Shown here piece after piece: positions 1 through 8,338 of a stretch of DNA of 36,162 nucleotides. Both the position numbers and the translations under genes were made by a program. The first letter of the stretch is position 1, and each line of letters begins with the position of its first letter. Location of the stretch: assembly GCA_016214025.1 (NCBI GenBank), contig JACRPH010000055.1, positions 1 through 36,162 of the forward strand, given 5' to 3'. Source of the stretch: Candidatus Woesearchaeota archaeon. GTDB lineage: Archaea > Nanobdellota > Nanobdellia > Woesearchaeales > GW2011-AR9. The notes below the pieces were generated by a model that saw only the letters and a program-made list of their open reading frames with translations, was not told the origin of the DNA and searched no databases.

Positions 1-57
1 AGAGCCGAGATTACTTTATTTTGTGAAGTTTTTGGTGTGAATATTTATCACCAGTAA
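1..57 (+). CDS. C-terminal end of an unidentified gene (partial)
   Basis: Frame 1 of the first 57 bases is open and reads a plausible C-terminus (ending VFGVNIYHQ) before a TAA at 55-57. It abuts the radB stop on the opposite strand, so the two genes would converge with no gap. The fragment is too short to assign a family, and the open frame could be chance. Confidence 0.4.
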   Translation, partial: RAEITLFCEVFGVNIYHQ

Positions 58-732
58 TCACCGCACTTCCTCAATCCCTTTCCCTACAATCCTGAATCGG
101 GCTTCCAATCCTTCCGGGAGGGAGCGATGCTTTCTTAAGACAATTCCCCGGGCATTAGCCAATTTCACTAATTCGATCAGGCACTTGGAACTGTACTTCA
201 GCAAATCGCCACCCACCACTTTTACCTGGTCCCGGTTGTCGAACTCACTATATACCTGGGCCGTCAACAGTACTGGTATTTTTCTTCTGCGCGCAATTTC
301 TATCAGAAACGCCAACTGCCTACCCAAAGCAGCATTCACATCATACACTTCTTCATTCTTGCCCAATTCCAAGCGATACAGCATGGAAATGGAATCAACT
401 ACAATCAATCCCACCTGCTCAGTAGCTAGTGAACGGATAGTTTCAAACACTTCTTTCTGCTCTTCAAAATTAGTGGGGCTGAAGAAGATCATCTTGGGCA
501 GAATGTAGTTAAAATCAGAAGAAATTTGTTTGATACGCTCTACTGCGATTCCCCCTTCCGTATCTAAGAAGAGAACTTTCTTTCCGGATTCTGCCACTTT
601 AACTGCCGCAATCAAGCAGAAATTGGTTTTCCCGCTTCCTGAAGGGCCGTAAATCGTGGTCACAATATCATCATCATAGCCTCCATTAAGCAATAGGTCT
701 AAGAAAACGATTCCGGTAGATAGTTTGGGCAT
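58..732 (-). CDS. radB: DNA repair and recombination protein RadB
   Basis: RadB is the archaeal RadA/RecA paralogue that binds single-stranded DNA and modulates RadA-driven homologous recombination in the cytoplasm. The 224-aa protein is a bare RecA ATPase core without the N-terminal helix-hairpin-helix domain of RadA, which is the usual RadB length. It has a Walker A motif GPSGSGKT near residues 29-36, a DTEGG segment near 57-61, and a Walker B strand LIVVDSISML near 109-118. A TATA box lies 28 bp before the ATG, so the mRNA is probably leaderless. It converges with the gene fragment at 1-57. The family assignment is strong. A KaiC-like ATPase is the main alternative, but the size and motif spacing favour RadB. 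Confidence 0.92.
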   Translation of the reverse strand: MPKLSTGIVFLDLLLNGGYDDDIVTTIYGPSGSGKTNFCLIAAVKVAESGKKVLFLDTEGGIAVERIKQISSDFNYILPKMIFFSPTNFEEQKEVFETIRSLATEQVGLIVVDSISMLYRLELGKNEEVYDVNAALGRQLAFLIEIARRRKIPVLLTAQVYSEFDNRDQVKVVGGDLLKYSSKCLIELVKLANARGIVLRKHRSLPEGLEARFRIVGKGIEEVR

Positions 733-755
733 GGAGCAAGTTAAACTGGGGCGGA

Positions 756-764
756 GATATAAAG
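756..764 (-). promoter_or_regulatory. TATA box of radB
   Basis: On the minus strand this reads CTTTATATC, centred about 28 bp from the radB ATG. The expected start of transcription therefore falls at or next to the start codon. The 733-944 gap holds this promoter and the divergent one for the next gene, and nothing else recognisable. Confidence 0.65.
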
Positions 765-911
765 ATTATGGGGATGGAGAAGATTAATTGGAGAGATGAG
801 CCTCAGATTTGTTGTTTAAAGCGGTTATTGAGCGATAAAGTGGGGATTTGGGCATAACACCTCTTTATACTCAACACCCTCGCAGTATCGTAACTACTCC
901 AGTAGATATAA

Positions 912-920
912 GCTTATAAG
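912..920 (+). promoter_or_regulatory. TATA box of the 945 hypothetical
   Basis: GCTTATAAG is centred 28 bp before the ATG at 945, the same leaderless spacing seen at other first genes in this window. A second AT-rich stretch, GATATAAG, lies just upstream at about 905-912. Confidence 0.6.
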
Positions 921-944
921 AAAGTAAGAAGCCCATCTAACAAC

Positions 945-1586
945 ATGGGAAAATACGCACTTACAAGAATAACCGGACTGGAAAGCTCTCAACTCAGAAC
1001 CGAATTTGAATCCTACACCGAAGAGTTTGCTGCCAGAAAGATTGACCTGCAAAAAGTCACTTCTGAGATTGTAGACTTACAGACGCGGCCGGAATATAGC
1101 CCTGAAATCCGGATGTTCCAATTAAGAAGGCTGGACTCAGACTTGTTTTACGTGTTTAATGAAACCATTTACACCAGCAACGAGTTTGTAGATGAATTAG
1201 AACAGTTTATCCGGTCAAAAGTAGTGCCCGTAAGAGCTGATAAATTTGAGGAAGTTCCTAAAAGCTACAAACACTTCTTTGAAACGCCATATACGATAGT
1301 GCCGGTAGATGTTATTAAAACTAGCATAAAAATTTCCAACCCAGATGGAAGCTGGCTTACCGCAGAACAAGACACGTTCGAAAAAGTAGATTTCAGTTCA
1401 TCCTGCACTTTAAAGATGTTAGAGCCAGGAATATTATTCGATAAGCTGGAACAGATAGAAAAAGCAGGTAATTTTTCAGTTGTAATCAAGAAATCAAACG
1501 GAGCAAAAGATCTAGAAACTGTAGCTTTTGAATATCGAAGAGGTAATGAACATAAGACCATAGAGCATCTGGTGTTTAGGGGTTAA
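945..1586 (+). CDS. hypothetical protein, 213 aa, soluble
   Basis: I do not recognise this protein. It has no signal peptide or membrane segment. The first 90 residues are rich in charged helix-forming residues (for example EFESYTEEFAARK) and could form a helical or coiled-coil region. The C-terminal half alternates hydrophobic and polar residues, like a small beta-rich domain. It is monocistronic: divergent from radB, with its own TATA box, and 119 bp before the glycosylation block. The start is supported by the 28-bp TATA-to-ATG spacing. It may be lineage-specific. Confidence 0.75.
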   Translation: MGKYALTRITGLESSQLRTEFESYTEEFAARKIDLQKVTSEIVDLQTRPEYSPEIRMFQLRRLDSDLFYVFNETIYTSNEFVDELEQFIRSKVVPVRADKFEEVPKSYKHFFETPYTIVPVDVIKTSIKISNPDGSWLTAEQDTFEKVDFSSSCTLKMLEPGILFDKLEQIEKAGNFSVVIKKSNGAKDLETVAFEYRRGNEHKTIEHLVFRG

Positions 1587-1640
1587 TTAAATTCAAATTT
1601 CTTCTGCACTGCTAAAAACAGCACTTCCTTCACCCCTATA

Positions 1641-1650
1641 TTTATAAAAT
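1641..1650 (+). promoter_or_regulatory. TATA box of the glycosylation block
   Basis: TTTATAAAAT is centred 28 bp before an ATG at 1673 that opens an 8-codon ORF, not before the real gene start at 1706. The predicted transcript would therefore carry a leaderless mini-ORF ahead of the STT3-like gene. Confidence 0.6.
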
Positions 1651-1672
1651 AGAACCACTTAACTAAGCCTAA

Positions 1673-1699
1673 ATGAGGGGGAAGCTAATAAAGCTGTAA
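1673..1699 (+). other. possible 8-codon upstream ORF
   Basis: The sequence encodes MRGKLIKL followed by TAA. Its ATG sits where transcription should begin, and its stop lies 6 bp before the ATG of the STT3-like gene in the same frame. It could act as a translational leader with re-initiation at 1706, or it could be chance. Peptide function is not implied. Confidence 0.35.
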
Positions 1700-1705
1700 T
1701 GGGAG

Positions 1706-3199
1706 ATGGACAATAAGACTAAATACTGGCTCCTGGGAATATTCCTGTTAACCCTAACCGTAAGGCTGCTGTTAGCGTTCCTTATCCCTAACTTCACCTA
1801 CGAATCCTACTTTCACTTAAGGCAGGTGCAGCATATCACTGAAACTGGCCTGCCATTATACCATGACTTTTTATCCTATGGGGGCAGAGAGCTCGTTTTC
1901 CTGCCTTTCTTCCACTACTTCATGAGTTTCTTTGACTTGCTCCTGCCGTTAGAACTGGCTGCTAAACTAATTCCAAATATACTTATGGCATTGCTCACGG
2001 TCATCATTTACTTCATCAGCAAGAAAATAACCAACCACGATACCTCTTCATTAATCTCCGCTTTCATCGCCGGCTTCTTACCCGTGCTTGCTACTCCCAA
2101 CAACTTTGTCCCGGAAACGTTATTCCTGCCATTGATCTTCTTCACCATTTATTCTTTCCTAAATCTCTCCGAAAAGAAATACCTCTACCTCTACTTAACT
2201 TCGTTCATACTCCTCTCCCTTACCAGCTCTGCTGCGTTCCTAATGCTCATGGGCTTCGGCATTTACTTGCTCTTATCATTTTTAGAAGAACGTCAAATTA
2301 AGCCTGAAGAGAAAGAAGTAATGTTATTTTCATTATTCATGTTCATCTGGCTCCAATTCCTGTTCTTCAAAAAAGTATTAATTACTTATGGAATCAGCTT
2401 CATCTGGCAGAACATTCCGCCGGCAATCCTCTTAGAATACTTCCCGCATCTTTCTATCCCCAGCGCCATTGTATTAGTAAGCGTAATACCTTTCCTCGCC
2501 GGAATATGGGTAGTATACCAATCTTTATTTCAGGTGAAAAGCCGAAAGATGTTTCTATTAATCAGCTTAGTAATCGCTACCACCATATTAGCCTGGTTCC
2601 GGTTACTACGGTTCAATCTCTCATTATCTTTCTTTGGAATAACCTTAGCCATATTATTCGCTTTATTCTATCAAGACCTGGCCATGTACATAGAAAAAAC
2701 CAAACTGTCCTCATTAAAAAAATGTCTGCTTCCGTTAACCTTGATTCTGCTCACCCTCACCATCGTTCCACTAACTATTGGCACTGCTTTAAAACAAAGT
2801 ACTCCCTCTACTAAAGAGCTCGCCGCATTCGCCTGGCTTAAAGATAACTCTCCTCCAGACGCAGGCATACTTTCCACTCTCAAAGAAGGGCATTTGGTAA
2901 CCTATTATTCCCAACGACGTAACCTTATGGATGACCAATTCACTTTAATCAGTAATATCGAAGCCAGATTCAACGATTTAAACCATGCATATATCACTAA
3001 ATTCCAAACCCAAGCTTTAAGCGTATTTGACAAGTATAAGATAAATTACTTGGTACTCACTCCTGCTGCCCAACTAAAATATGACTTACCTGGGTTTAAT
3101 TATTTGGGAGAAAGCTGCTTCAAAACTCAATATGATGAAGAAACTAAAATTTATCACGTAGAATGCGCTTTAACTTCGCCTTTAGGAGATGAAAAATGA
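1706..3199 (+). CDS. STT3-like GT-C membrane glycosyltransferase (first copy)
   Basis: This 497-aa polytopic membrane protein has roughly ten or more hydrophobic segments followed by an extracytoplasmic C-terminal tail of about 120 residues. The first external loop has YESYFHLRQ, matching the position of the acidic metal-binding loop in STT3/AglB oligosaccharyltransferases (there typically a D before YHLR). The tail begins AFAWLKDNSPP and continues GHLVTYYSQRRNLMDDQF, like the STT3 segment around the WWDYG region but without that motif. The role is probably transfer of a sugar or glycan from a polyprenyl-linked donor outside the membrane. It overlaps the next gene by ATGA, so the two are translationally coupled. 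The exact acceptor is unknown, and it is shorter than a full AglB. Confidence 0.75.
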   Translation: MDNKTKYWLLGIFLLTLTVRLLLAFLIPNFTYESYFHLRQVQHITETGLPLYHDFLSYGGRELVFLPFFHYFMSFFDLLLPLELAAKLIPNILMALLTVIIYFISKKITNHDTSSLISAFIAGFLPVLATPNNFVPETLFLPLIFFTIYSFLNLSEKKYLYLYLTSFILLSLTSSAAFLMLMGFGIYLLLSFLEERQIKPEEKEVMLFSLFMFIWLQFLFFKKVLITYGISFIWQNIPPAILLEYFPHLSIPSAIVLVSVIPFLAGIWVVYQSLFQVKSRKMFLLISLVIATTILAWFRLLRFNLSLSFFGITLAILFALFYQDLAMYIEKTKLSSLKKCLLPLTLILLTLTIVPLTIGTALKQSTPSTKELAAFAWLKDNSPPDAGILSTLKEGHLVTYYSQRRNLMDDQFTLISNIEARFNDLNHAYITKFQTQALSVFDKYKINYLVLTPAAQLKYDLPGFNYLGESCFKTQYDEETKIYHVECALTSPLGDEK

Positions 3200-4692
3200 A
3201 TGCGGAAGAGAAGGTATCAAAATCAGAATCGGAAACTTTAACTGAAAATATCAAAGGCCGTCTCCACTTGGACAAATGTGAAGAGCTGTTGGATAACATC
3301 CACTATGACGAAGCCCTCAATTACTTGGTAGAATATCGTTATCTTTACCTTCTGCTCGCTGTAGCGATAGTTTTAGGAGTTCCTCTGCTTTCAATGTATT
3401 GGCAGGGGCAGCCTTTACTGGGCACAGAAAGTTATTATCATCTCTCTCAAGCTCAAGAGATAAATTGGAAGAACTATTACTATTATCCTTTAAACTTGGC
3501 CCAGGAAATTATGCCTTCCTGGACTTTATCATTCATCCCGCTTGCTTTGGCGTTCTTTTCCGTAATCTTGGGATTAAAACTGGCAAAAAGACTGGAACTT
3601 TCAGACCATTTTATCTTCTTGTATCTAGCACTCCTAATCATCTCACCCGTATTTATACTCACTTTTATCACCATCTCTACCTACTCTTACTTCATCAGTC
3701 TGATACTAATTGGATTGTGGCTACTGTCCTCTCACCCTAAACTCCTACAGTACTTAGCTTTAATTCCACTAATGTTAGCCACTGCTTTAGACTTATTCTC
3801 TTCTCTATTTCTACTCCTAACCCTGCTAGTTTACTACTATTATTCCCCCGAAAAAGATAAAGAAGAACACTGCAACATGGTTAAGCTCATCTTAATAATC
3901 ATTGCGGTAACGGCCTTATCCCATTATCTCTTCTTTGACACTCCGCTCTCGCTGGGCCCTTTTCACAACTATAATTTGCTCTCAGATCTGGTCTCAGATT
4001 TAGGAGGATTAAGTGGAATTTCCTTATTCGCTTTGCTCTTAACCGTGGGGGGGCTCATTTACACCTGGAAGGAAAAGAGCTATTATTGGGGGCATTTATT
4101 CATATTACTAACCATCCCCCTCTACATTTACCGGCCCCAATATCTCTTCTTACTGACCATTTCACTCCTGCCCTTCTCCTCATCTGGATTCATCCGCATG
4201 TTTGAACGCCGCTGGAACTTAGACTCTATCAAGAAATTCACTACCCTTTTAGTTATCTTAGGATTGTTATTCTCAACCCTTACTTATTTAAATCGAGTCA
4301 CAGACCTGGGACCAGCTCCCAACGAAATTGAAGCATTAACCTGGCTCAAAGAAAACGTCCCTGAAGAAAGAGCGGTCTTCTCTATTCCTGAAAATAGCGA
4401 ATACATCCGTTATTTTGCCCAAAAAGAGCCGATATCCTCATTCAGAGATTCTCCAGGACAGGCAGAAACAGCCCTCAACATTCTTAATTCTTCTTACACT
4501 TCCACCACTTTCCCGTTATTGGATAAAAATAATATTTCAATTATCTATTTCTCGCCCCGGATGAAACCAGCCTTTCCTTCAGGCCAGGGGCTAATATTGG
4601 TGTTAAGAAACGAAAAGTTTAAAATGGTGCATTCCTCTGGAGATGCTGAGGTGTGGATGTACAAACAGGGCTGGCCGGAAGAAAGTAGCTAA
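3196..4692 (+). CDS. STT3-like GT-C membrane glycosyltransferase (second copy)
   Basis: This is a 498-aa paralogue of the preceding gene and starts inside its stop codon. It adds a cytoplasmic N-terminal extension of about 50 residues, rich in Glu and Lys, before the first membrane helix. The loop motif TESYYHLSQ corresponds to YESYFHLRQ in the first copy, with Glu again in the likely acidic position. The C-terminal region has ALTWLKENVPE and then RYFAQKEPISSF, resembling the STT3-type tail in shortened form. The paired arrangement suggests either a heteromeric enzyme or two successive transfer steps. Activity on protein or lipid acceptors cannot be told from sequence. Confidence 0.72.
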   Translation: MNAEEKVSKSESETLTENIKGRLHLDKCEELLDNIHYDEALNYLVEYRYLYLLLAVAIVLGVPLLSMYWQGQPLLGTESYYHLSQAQEINWKNYYYYPLNLAQEIMPSWTLSFIPLALAFFSVILGLKLAKRLELSDHFIFLYLALLIISPVFILTFITISTYSYFISLILIGLWLLSSHPKLLQYLALIPLMLATALDLFSSLFLLLTLLVYYYYSPEKDKEEHCNMVKLILIIIAVTALSHYLFFDTPLSLGPFHNYNLLSDLVSDLGGLSGISLFALLLTVGGLIYTWKEKSYYWGHLFILLTIPLYIYRPQYLFLLTISLLPFSSSGFIRMFERRWNLDSIKKFTTLLVILGLLFSTLTYLNRVTDLGPAPNEIEALTWLKENVPEERAVFSIPENSEYIRYFAQKEPISSFRDSPGQAETALNILNSSYTSTTFPLLDKNNISIIYFSPRMKPAFPSGQGLILVLRNEKFKMVHSSGDAEVWMYKQGWPEESS

Positions 4693-4761
4693 AAGAATGT
4701 GTACACTGCATCAATTTGATTAAATACGCTAAGAAGTTTTCAGCTAGTTAAGAGGGTGGTT

Positions 4762-6036
4762 ATGAATACTGTCATCAGCATTATATTATGGATTGCTTAT
4801 GTTGTCGCGTTGTACTTTTCCGTATTTCTGGTATTGGTATACTTAGATAAAAAACGATTATTTTCCATTGAAGAATCAGCTGATAAGATCAGTAAGTTCC
4901 CGCTGGTTTCGGTTTTAATCCCGGCATATAATGAAGAAAAAACCATCCTCCGCACTTTAGAATCGGTACATGCTTTGGACTATCCTAAAGATAAGCTGGA
5001 AGTAATTGTTATCAATGATGGCTCTAAAGATAATACTGAAAAAGTTATCCGAACCTACATTAAAAACAAGCCCCATTTCCAATTGCTGTCCCATCCTAAC
5101 CGGGGAAAAGCTGCTTCCCTTAACCGCGCCTTGAACCTCGCTACAGGAGAATTCTTCGCCTGCTTAGATGCTGATTCTTTTGTAGAAAGTTCCACGCTAA
5201 AAAAGATGCTGCAAATCTATGAAAAAGAAAACAATCCTAATCTGGCTATTGTAACCCCGGCCATGAAAGTGTACCAGCCCCAGAATATGCTGCAGAAGGT
5301 GCAATGGCTGGAATATTTAGTTATCATCTTAATCTCCCGATTATCCAGCCACCTAGATTCTTTATACGTCGCTCCTGGGCCATTCTCACTATATCGCACC
5401 GCGATTATCCGCAAGATCGGGGGCTTTGATGAGAAGAACATTACTGAGGACCAAGAAATTGCCTACCGGCTCCAGCAGCACCAGTATCTGATAAAACAGT
5501 GCACCAATGGTTATGTATATACTACTGCACCACCAGAATTAAAGCCATTTTACCACCAGAGAAGACGATGGTACCTGGGAGGAATAGCCTGCCTGCACCA
5601 GTACCGCAAGCTCGTTGCTAACAAAAAATACGGCGACTTCGGGCTTATGCAGATGGTTAAAAATGTAGTCGGGTTTATATTAGCGGTTACTGGAATAATT
5701 ATCGCCGGATATTTCTTTGTGCTGCCTTTATTTCAGACCCTCAAAGAGATGATAATGGTTAATTTTAACTTTATGCCTTATCTCCAGACGTTAAAAATTA
5801 AGATTACGTTCCTTAACTTTTTGCTTGCTGATTTTAGAAAAGGCCTTATCATTCTGTTCCTGTTTATAATCGGCGGGTTCTTTTTTTATCAGGCCCATCG
5901 CAATGCCAAAGAGAAAATACTTGGATTTGGATGGGTTCCTTTGATTCCTTACTTTGCATTTTATTATACTTTAAAGGGAATAATTTTAATCCTATGTATG
6001 GTTGAATTTGTGAGAGGTAAAAAAGTCAAATGGTAA
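4762..6036 (+). CDS. membrane-bound family 2 glycosyltransferase
   Basis: This is a processive-type GT2 enzyme like poly-GlcNAc or cellulose synthases. An N-terminal membrane helix (about residues 5-28) is followed by a GT-A catalytic domain with PAYNEEKTI, VINDGSKDNT, the metal-binding LDADS, GGFDEKNITEDQE, and the acceptor-site QRRRW. Two or more C-terminal membrane helices follow. It uses a nucleotide sugar on the cytoplasmic face and may extrude the product or load it on a polyprenyl carrier. The ORF track starts at a GTG (4756). The ATG at 4762, preceded by GAGGGTGG, is a better start and gives 424 aa. Its stop overlaps the next gene. Confidence 0.88.
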   Translation: MNTVISIILWIAYVVALYFSVFLVLVYLDKKRLFSIEESADKISKFPLVSVLIPAYNEEKTILRTLESVHALDYPKDKLEVIVINDGSKDNTEKVIRTYIKNKPHFQLLSHPNRGKAASLNRALNLATGEFFACLDADSFVESSTLKKMLQIYEKENNPNLAIVTPAMKVYQPQNMLQKVQWLEYLVIILISRLSSHLDSLYVAPGPFSLYRTAIIRKIGGFDEKNITEDQEIAYRLQQHQYLIKQCTNGYVYTTAPPELKPFYHQRRRWYLGGIACLHQYRKLVANKKYGDFGLMQMVKNVVGFILAVTGIIIAGYFFVLPLFQTLKEMIMVNFNFMPYLQTLKIKITFLNFLLADFRKGLIILFLFIIGGFFFYQAHRNAKEKILGFGWVPLIPYFAFYYTLKGIILILCMVEFVRGKKVKW

Positions 6037-6836
6037 GCAGAAAGAGCGAAGTTAAGCAGAATGAAGTTAAACCTAAAGAAGAGCCAATACCCAAAACAAT
6101 GGAAGAAAAAGAAACTAAAGACGGAGCTTTCAGGAAAATAAGCACCGACAAATATGTCCTCGCCGGGATAATCACTTTCCTGATATTCTCGTTAGGATTG
6201 ACATTGGGGATGATAATTGACGATCACCGGTACAACTTGGTGGATGAGATAAATATGGAACAGGAAGTGAAATATCTCAGCCTGCAGTCGCAATACTTGT
6301 ATTTAAATGCATTCAGCAGCTATAACAACTGCCCCATTATCTCTACGGCATTAAAAGAAACGATTAAAGACTTATCAGATTCTTTAAGCGAAGTTATCGC
6401 CTATGAAGAAGAAGAAAAAACTACTACCGATAAAAGAAAGCAGATAATCATGCGCCGGTACTTGCTCGACAACCTTCGCTATTGGCTATTAGCAACTGAG
6501 AATAAACAAAAATGCAGCCTTAATATCGCGCCGATATTATACTTTTATTCTACTGAATGCCCTTCCTGCCCTAATCAAGGCACGATTTTGACTTATTACA
6601 AAAAAGTATTTGGAGAAAAGGTGCTGGTATTTCCCATAAACCTTGACTTTCAATACGAAGAGCCTTTAATAGAGATAGTGATGAATCAATTTAACATAAC
6701 TAAACAGCCTACGCTGATAATTGACGATAAGAAGTATGAAGGTGTAGTTGGGAAAGACCAATTGCTTACTTTAATCTGCAGCTCGCTGAAAGAATCAGAG
6801 CATTGTCCAGAGGAAGTTATTTCAGAGAAGCAGTAA
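6030..6836 (+). CDS. membrane-anchored thioredoxin-like protein
   Basis: A charged Lys/Glu-rich cytoplasmic N-terminus of about 45 residues is followed by one membrane helix (about 47-66) and an external domain. From about residue 168 this has a thioredoxin fold: ILYFYSTECPSCPNQG contains a CPSC redox site, and KQPTLIID supplies the cis-proline loop. Additional cysteines occur at NNCP, QKCS, LICSS and EHCP, which could form structural disulfides. The gene starts inside the stop of the GT2 gene. In this context it may keep cysteines of surface enzymes in the right state, as Ost3/6-type thioredoxin subunits do for eukaryotic OST; that analogy is inference. Confidence 0.78.
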   Translation: MVSRKSEVKQNEVKPKEEPIPKTMEEKETKDGAFRKISTDKYVLAGIITFLIFSLGLTLGMIIDDHRYNLVDEINMEQEVKYLSLQSQYLYLNAFSSYNNCPIISTALKETIKDLSDSLSEVIAYEEEEKTTTDKRKQIIMRRYLLDNLRYWLLATENKQKCSLNIAPILYFYSTECPSCPNQGTILTYYKKVFGEKVLVFPINLDFQYEEPLIEIVMNQFNITKQPTLIIDDKKYEGVVGKDQLLTLICSSLKESEHCPEEVISEKQ

Positions 6837-6869
6837 GTTATTCATTTGACCATTAAATTTGTACGCTCC

Positions 6870-8312
6870 ATGAAATTCCTGCAAAATTTAATTAAGAAAT
6901 TGTTGGAAAAACCGTTATGGCTCATTCTAGCGGTGGCGTTCCTACTTCGGGTGCTGTATTTGATATTAAACTACCCTTTATGGTGGGACGCTCATGTGTA
7001 CCTGGGCATGGGAAAATTCTTGTTTTCAGGAGGGAAGATAGGAATGTGGGAGCCGTTCCGGCCATTAATACATCCACTGCTTCTGGGGATAGCTTGGAAA
7101 ATGGGATTGAATACAATTATAATGGGGAAGCTTTTAGACTTGTTATTTTCTTTGGCTTCGGTGTATCTGCTGTATAAAATTGCAGAGAAAGCTTACTCTA
7201 AAACTGCCGCCATAATCTCTTCAATAATATTTGCACTTTCTCCCGTGTTTATCATGTTTACCGGACTGCTCCTAACCGAACCGCTAGCGATACTGTTTGG
7301 ATTAATCGGAATTTACTTTTTGGTTAAAGAAACCTCAGCCAAGAACTATTTCTGGGGCGGACTATTTTTAGGATTATCCTTTCTCACTAAATTTCCACAG
7401 GGAATACTATTGGCAGCAGTAGCCATATCTTTACTTTTAACTAAAACCAGACCGGAAGAACAACTGCATAGTTCGTTACTAAAGAAGCTAAGTTTATTAT
7501 TCTATCTCTCATTTGGCTTCCTAATTCCAGTAATGCCTTATCTTATCTTAAATTATATTCTCTATCAAGATATTTTTCTGCCTTTTACCTCCGGTTCTTG
7601 GATTATTACTACCGCTACTTGGGCGTATAATTCGGAATGGTGGTACTATTTGTACTGGTTCTTTGTGAAAAATCCCTTATACTTATTATTTTTTCCAGCA
7701 TTATACTTATTTTACCAGAAAAAAGAATGGCATAGCCCTCAGAAAAGCATCATTATCTGGGCAGCCCTGCTAATTTTAGCTTACTTTTGGTACCTGCCTC
7801 GTAAGGAAGTCCGATATGTAGTACTAGCTCTGCCTTTTCTCTCGCTAATGATTGGCAGCTTCATTAATTATTTATATGAATTAAACCGGGAGAAGAAAAT
7901 TATTAAACCGAAGGCATTCTGGATAGCATTTACCATTGTGCTTCTGCTTCCCCTGCCCTCTAATCTTTACTTTGAGCGCCCCCCTACTTTTGAGAAAGAG
8001 ATACGCAAAATCGTAGTCGAACACAATATTACCGGAATGGTGCTGACTTCAGATCCGGCTTTCGTCTCTTTTTTAGATAATCCCATAATTACGTTAGACG
8101 GAATGGAATTTGCTCCCACAATTTATGCACGAGAAAGAGGCCGTTACAAATTATTATTCCTAGGAGATTGTGATTTGGGCTGCCCACCTCAGGATAAGGC
8201 TTGTTACATCCACAAAAAGCAGTTTTTAGAGCAGATCATACAGGAAAACAACCCTGAATTCACTTCGCAATACAAAAACTGCACTTATATGATGCTCACC
8301 CCAAAAACTTAA
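6870..8312 (+). CDS. ArnT/PMT-like GT-C glycosyltransferase
   Basis: This polytopic membrane protein of 480 aa (from the ATG at 6870) has about eleven hydrophobic helices. The first external loop reads WWDAHVYLGMGKFL, with an acidic residue where PMT/ArnT (GT39/GT83) enzymes hold catalytic Asp or Glu. LLTEPLAILFGLIGIYFL and LGLSFLTKFPQGIL follow, as is typical of PMT-2 domain proteins. The short C-terminal external part contains a Cys-rich stretch GDCDLGCPPQDKAC. The reaction would be transfer of a single sugar from a polyprenyl-phosphate sugar to a protein, glycan or lipid. The track start at 6846 is TTG and adds 8 residues. The ATG is preferred, although no clear Shine-Dalgarno or TATA motif decides it. 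Confidence 0.8.
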   Translation: MKFLQNLIKKLLEKPLWLILAVAFLLRVLYLILNYPLWWDAHVYLGMGKFLFSGGKIGMWEPFRPLIHPLLLGIAWKMGLNTIIMGKLLDLLFSLASVYLLYKIAEKAYSKTAAIISSIIFALSPVFIMFTGLLLTEPLAILFGLIGIYFLVKETSAKNYFWGGLFLGLSFLTKFPQGILLAAVAISLLLTKTRPEEQLHSSLLKKLSLLFYLSFGFLIPVMPYLILNYILYQDIFLPFTSGSWIITTATWAYNSEWWYYLYWFFVKNPLYLLFFPALYLFYQKKEWHSPQKSIIIWAALLILAYFWYLPRKEVRYVVLALPFLSLMIGSFINYLYELNREKKIIKPKAFWIAFTIVLLLPLPSNLYFERPPTFEKEIRKIVVEHNITGMVLTSDPAFVSFLDNPIITLDGMEFAPTIYARERGRYKLLFLGDCDLGCPPQDKACYIHKKQFLEQIIQENNPEFTSQYKNCTYMMLTPKT

Positions 8313-8317
8313 ATAAG
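8307..8317 (+). promoter_or_regulatory. TATA box of the DUF362 gene
   Basis: ACTTAAATAAG is centred about 27 bp before the ATG at 8339 and overlaps the 3' end of the upstream gene. It suggests that the DUF362-UbiA pair has its own leaderless transcript. Confidence 0.55.
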
Positions 8318-8338
8318 AGGTGCGACTTAGAAATTAAC

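Noticed and set aside
2506-3740. Short ORFs within the STT3-like genes (2506-2814, 2671-2883, 3399-3740, 3483-3674)
   Set aside because: They are other-frame shadows of long membrane-protein genes without start signals.
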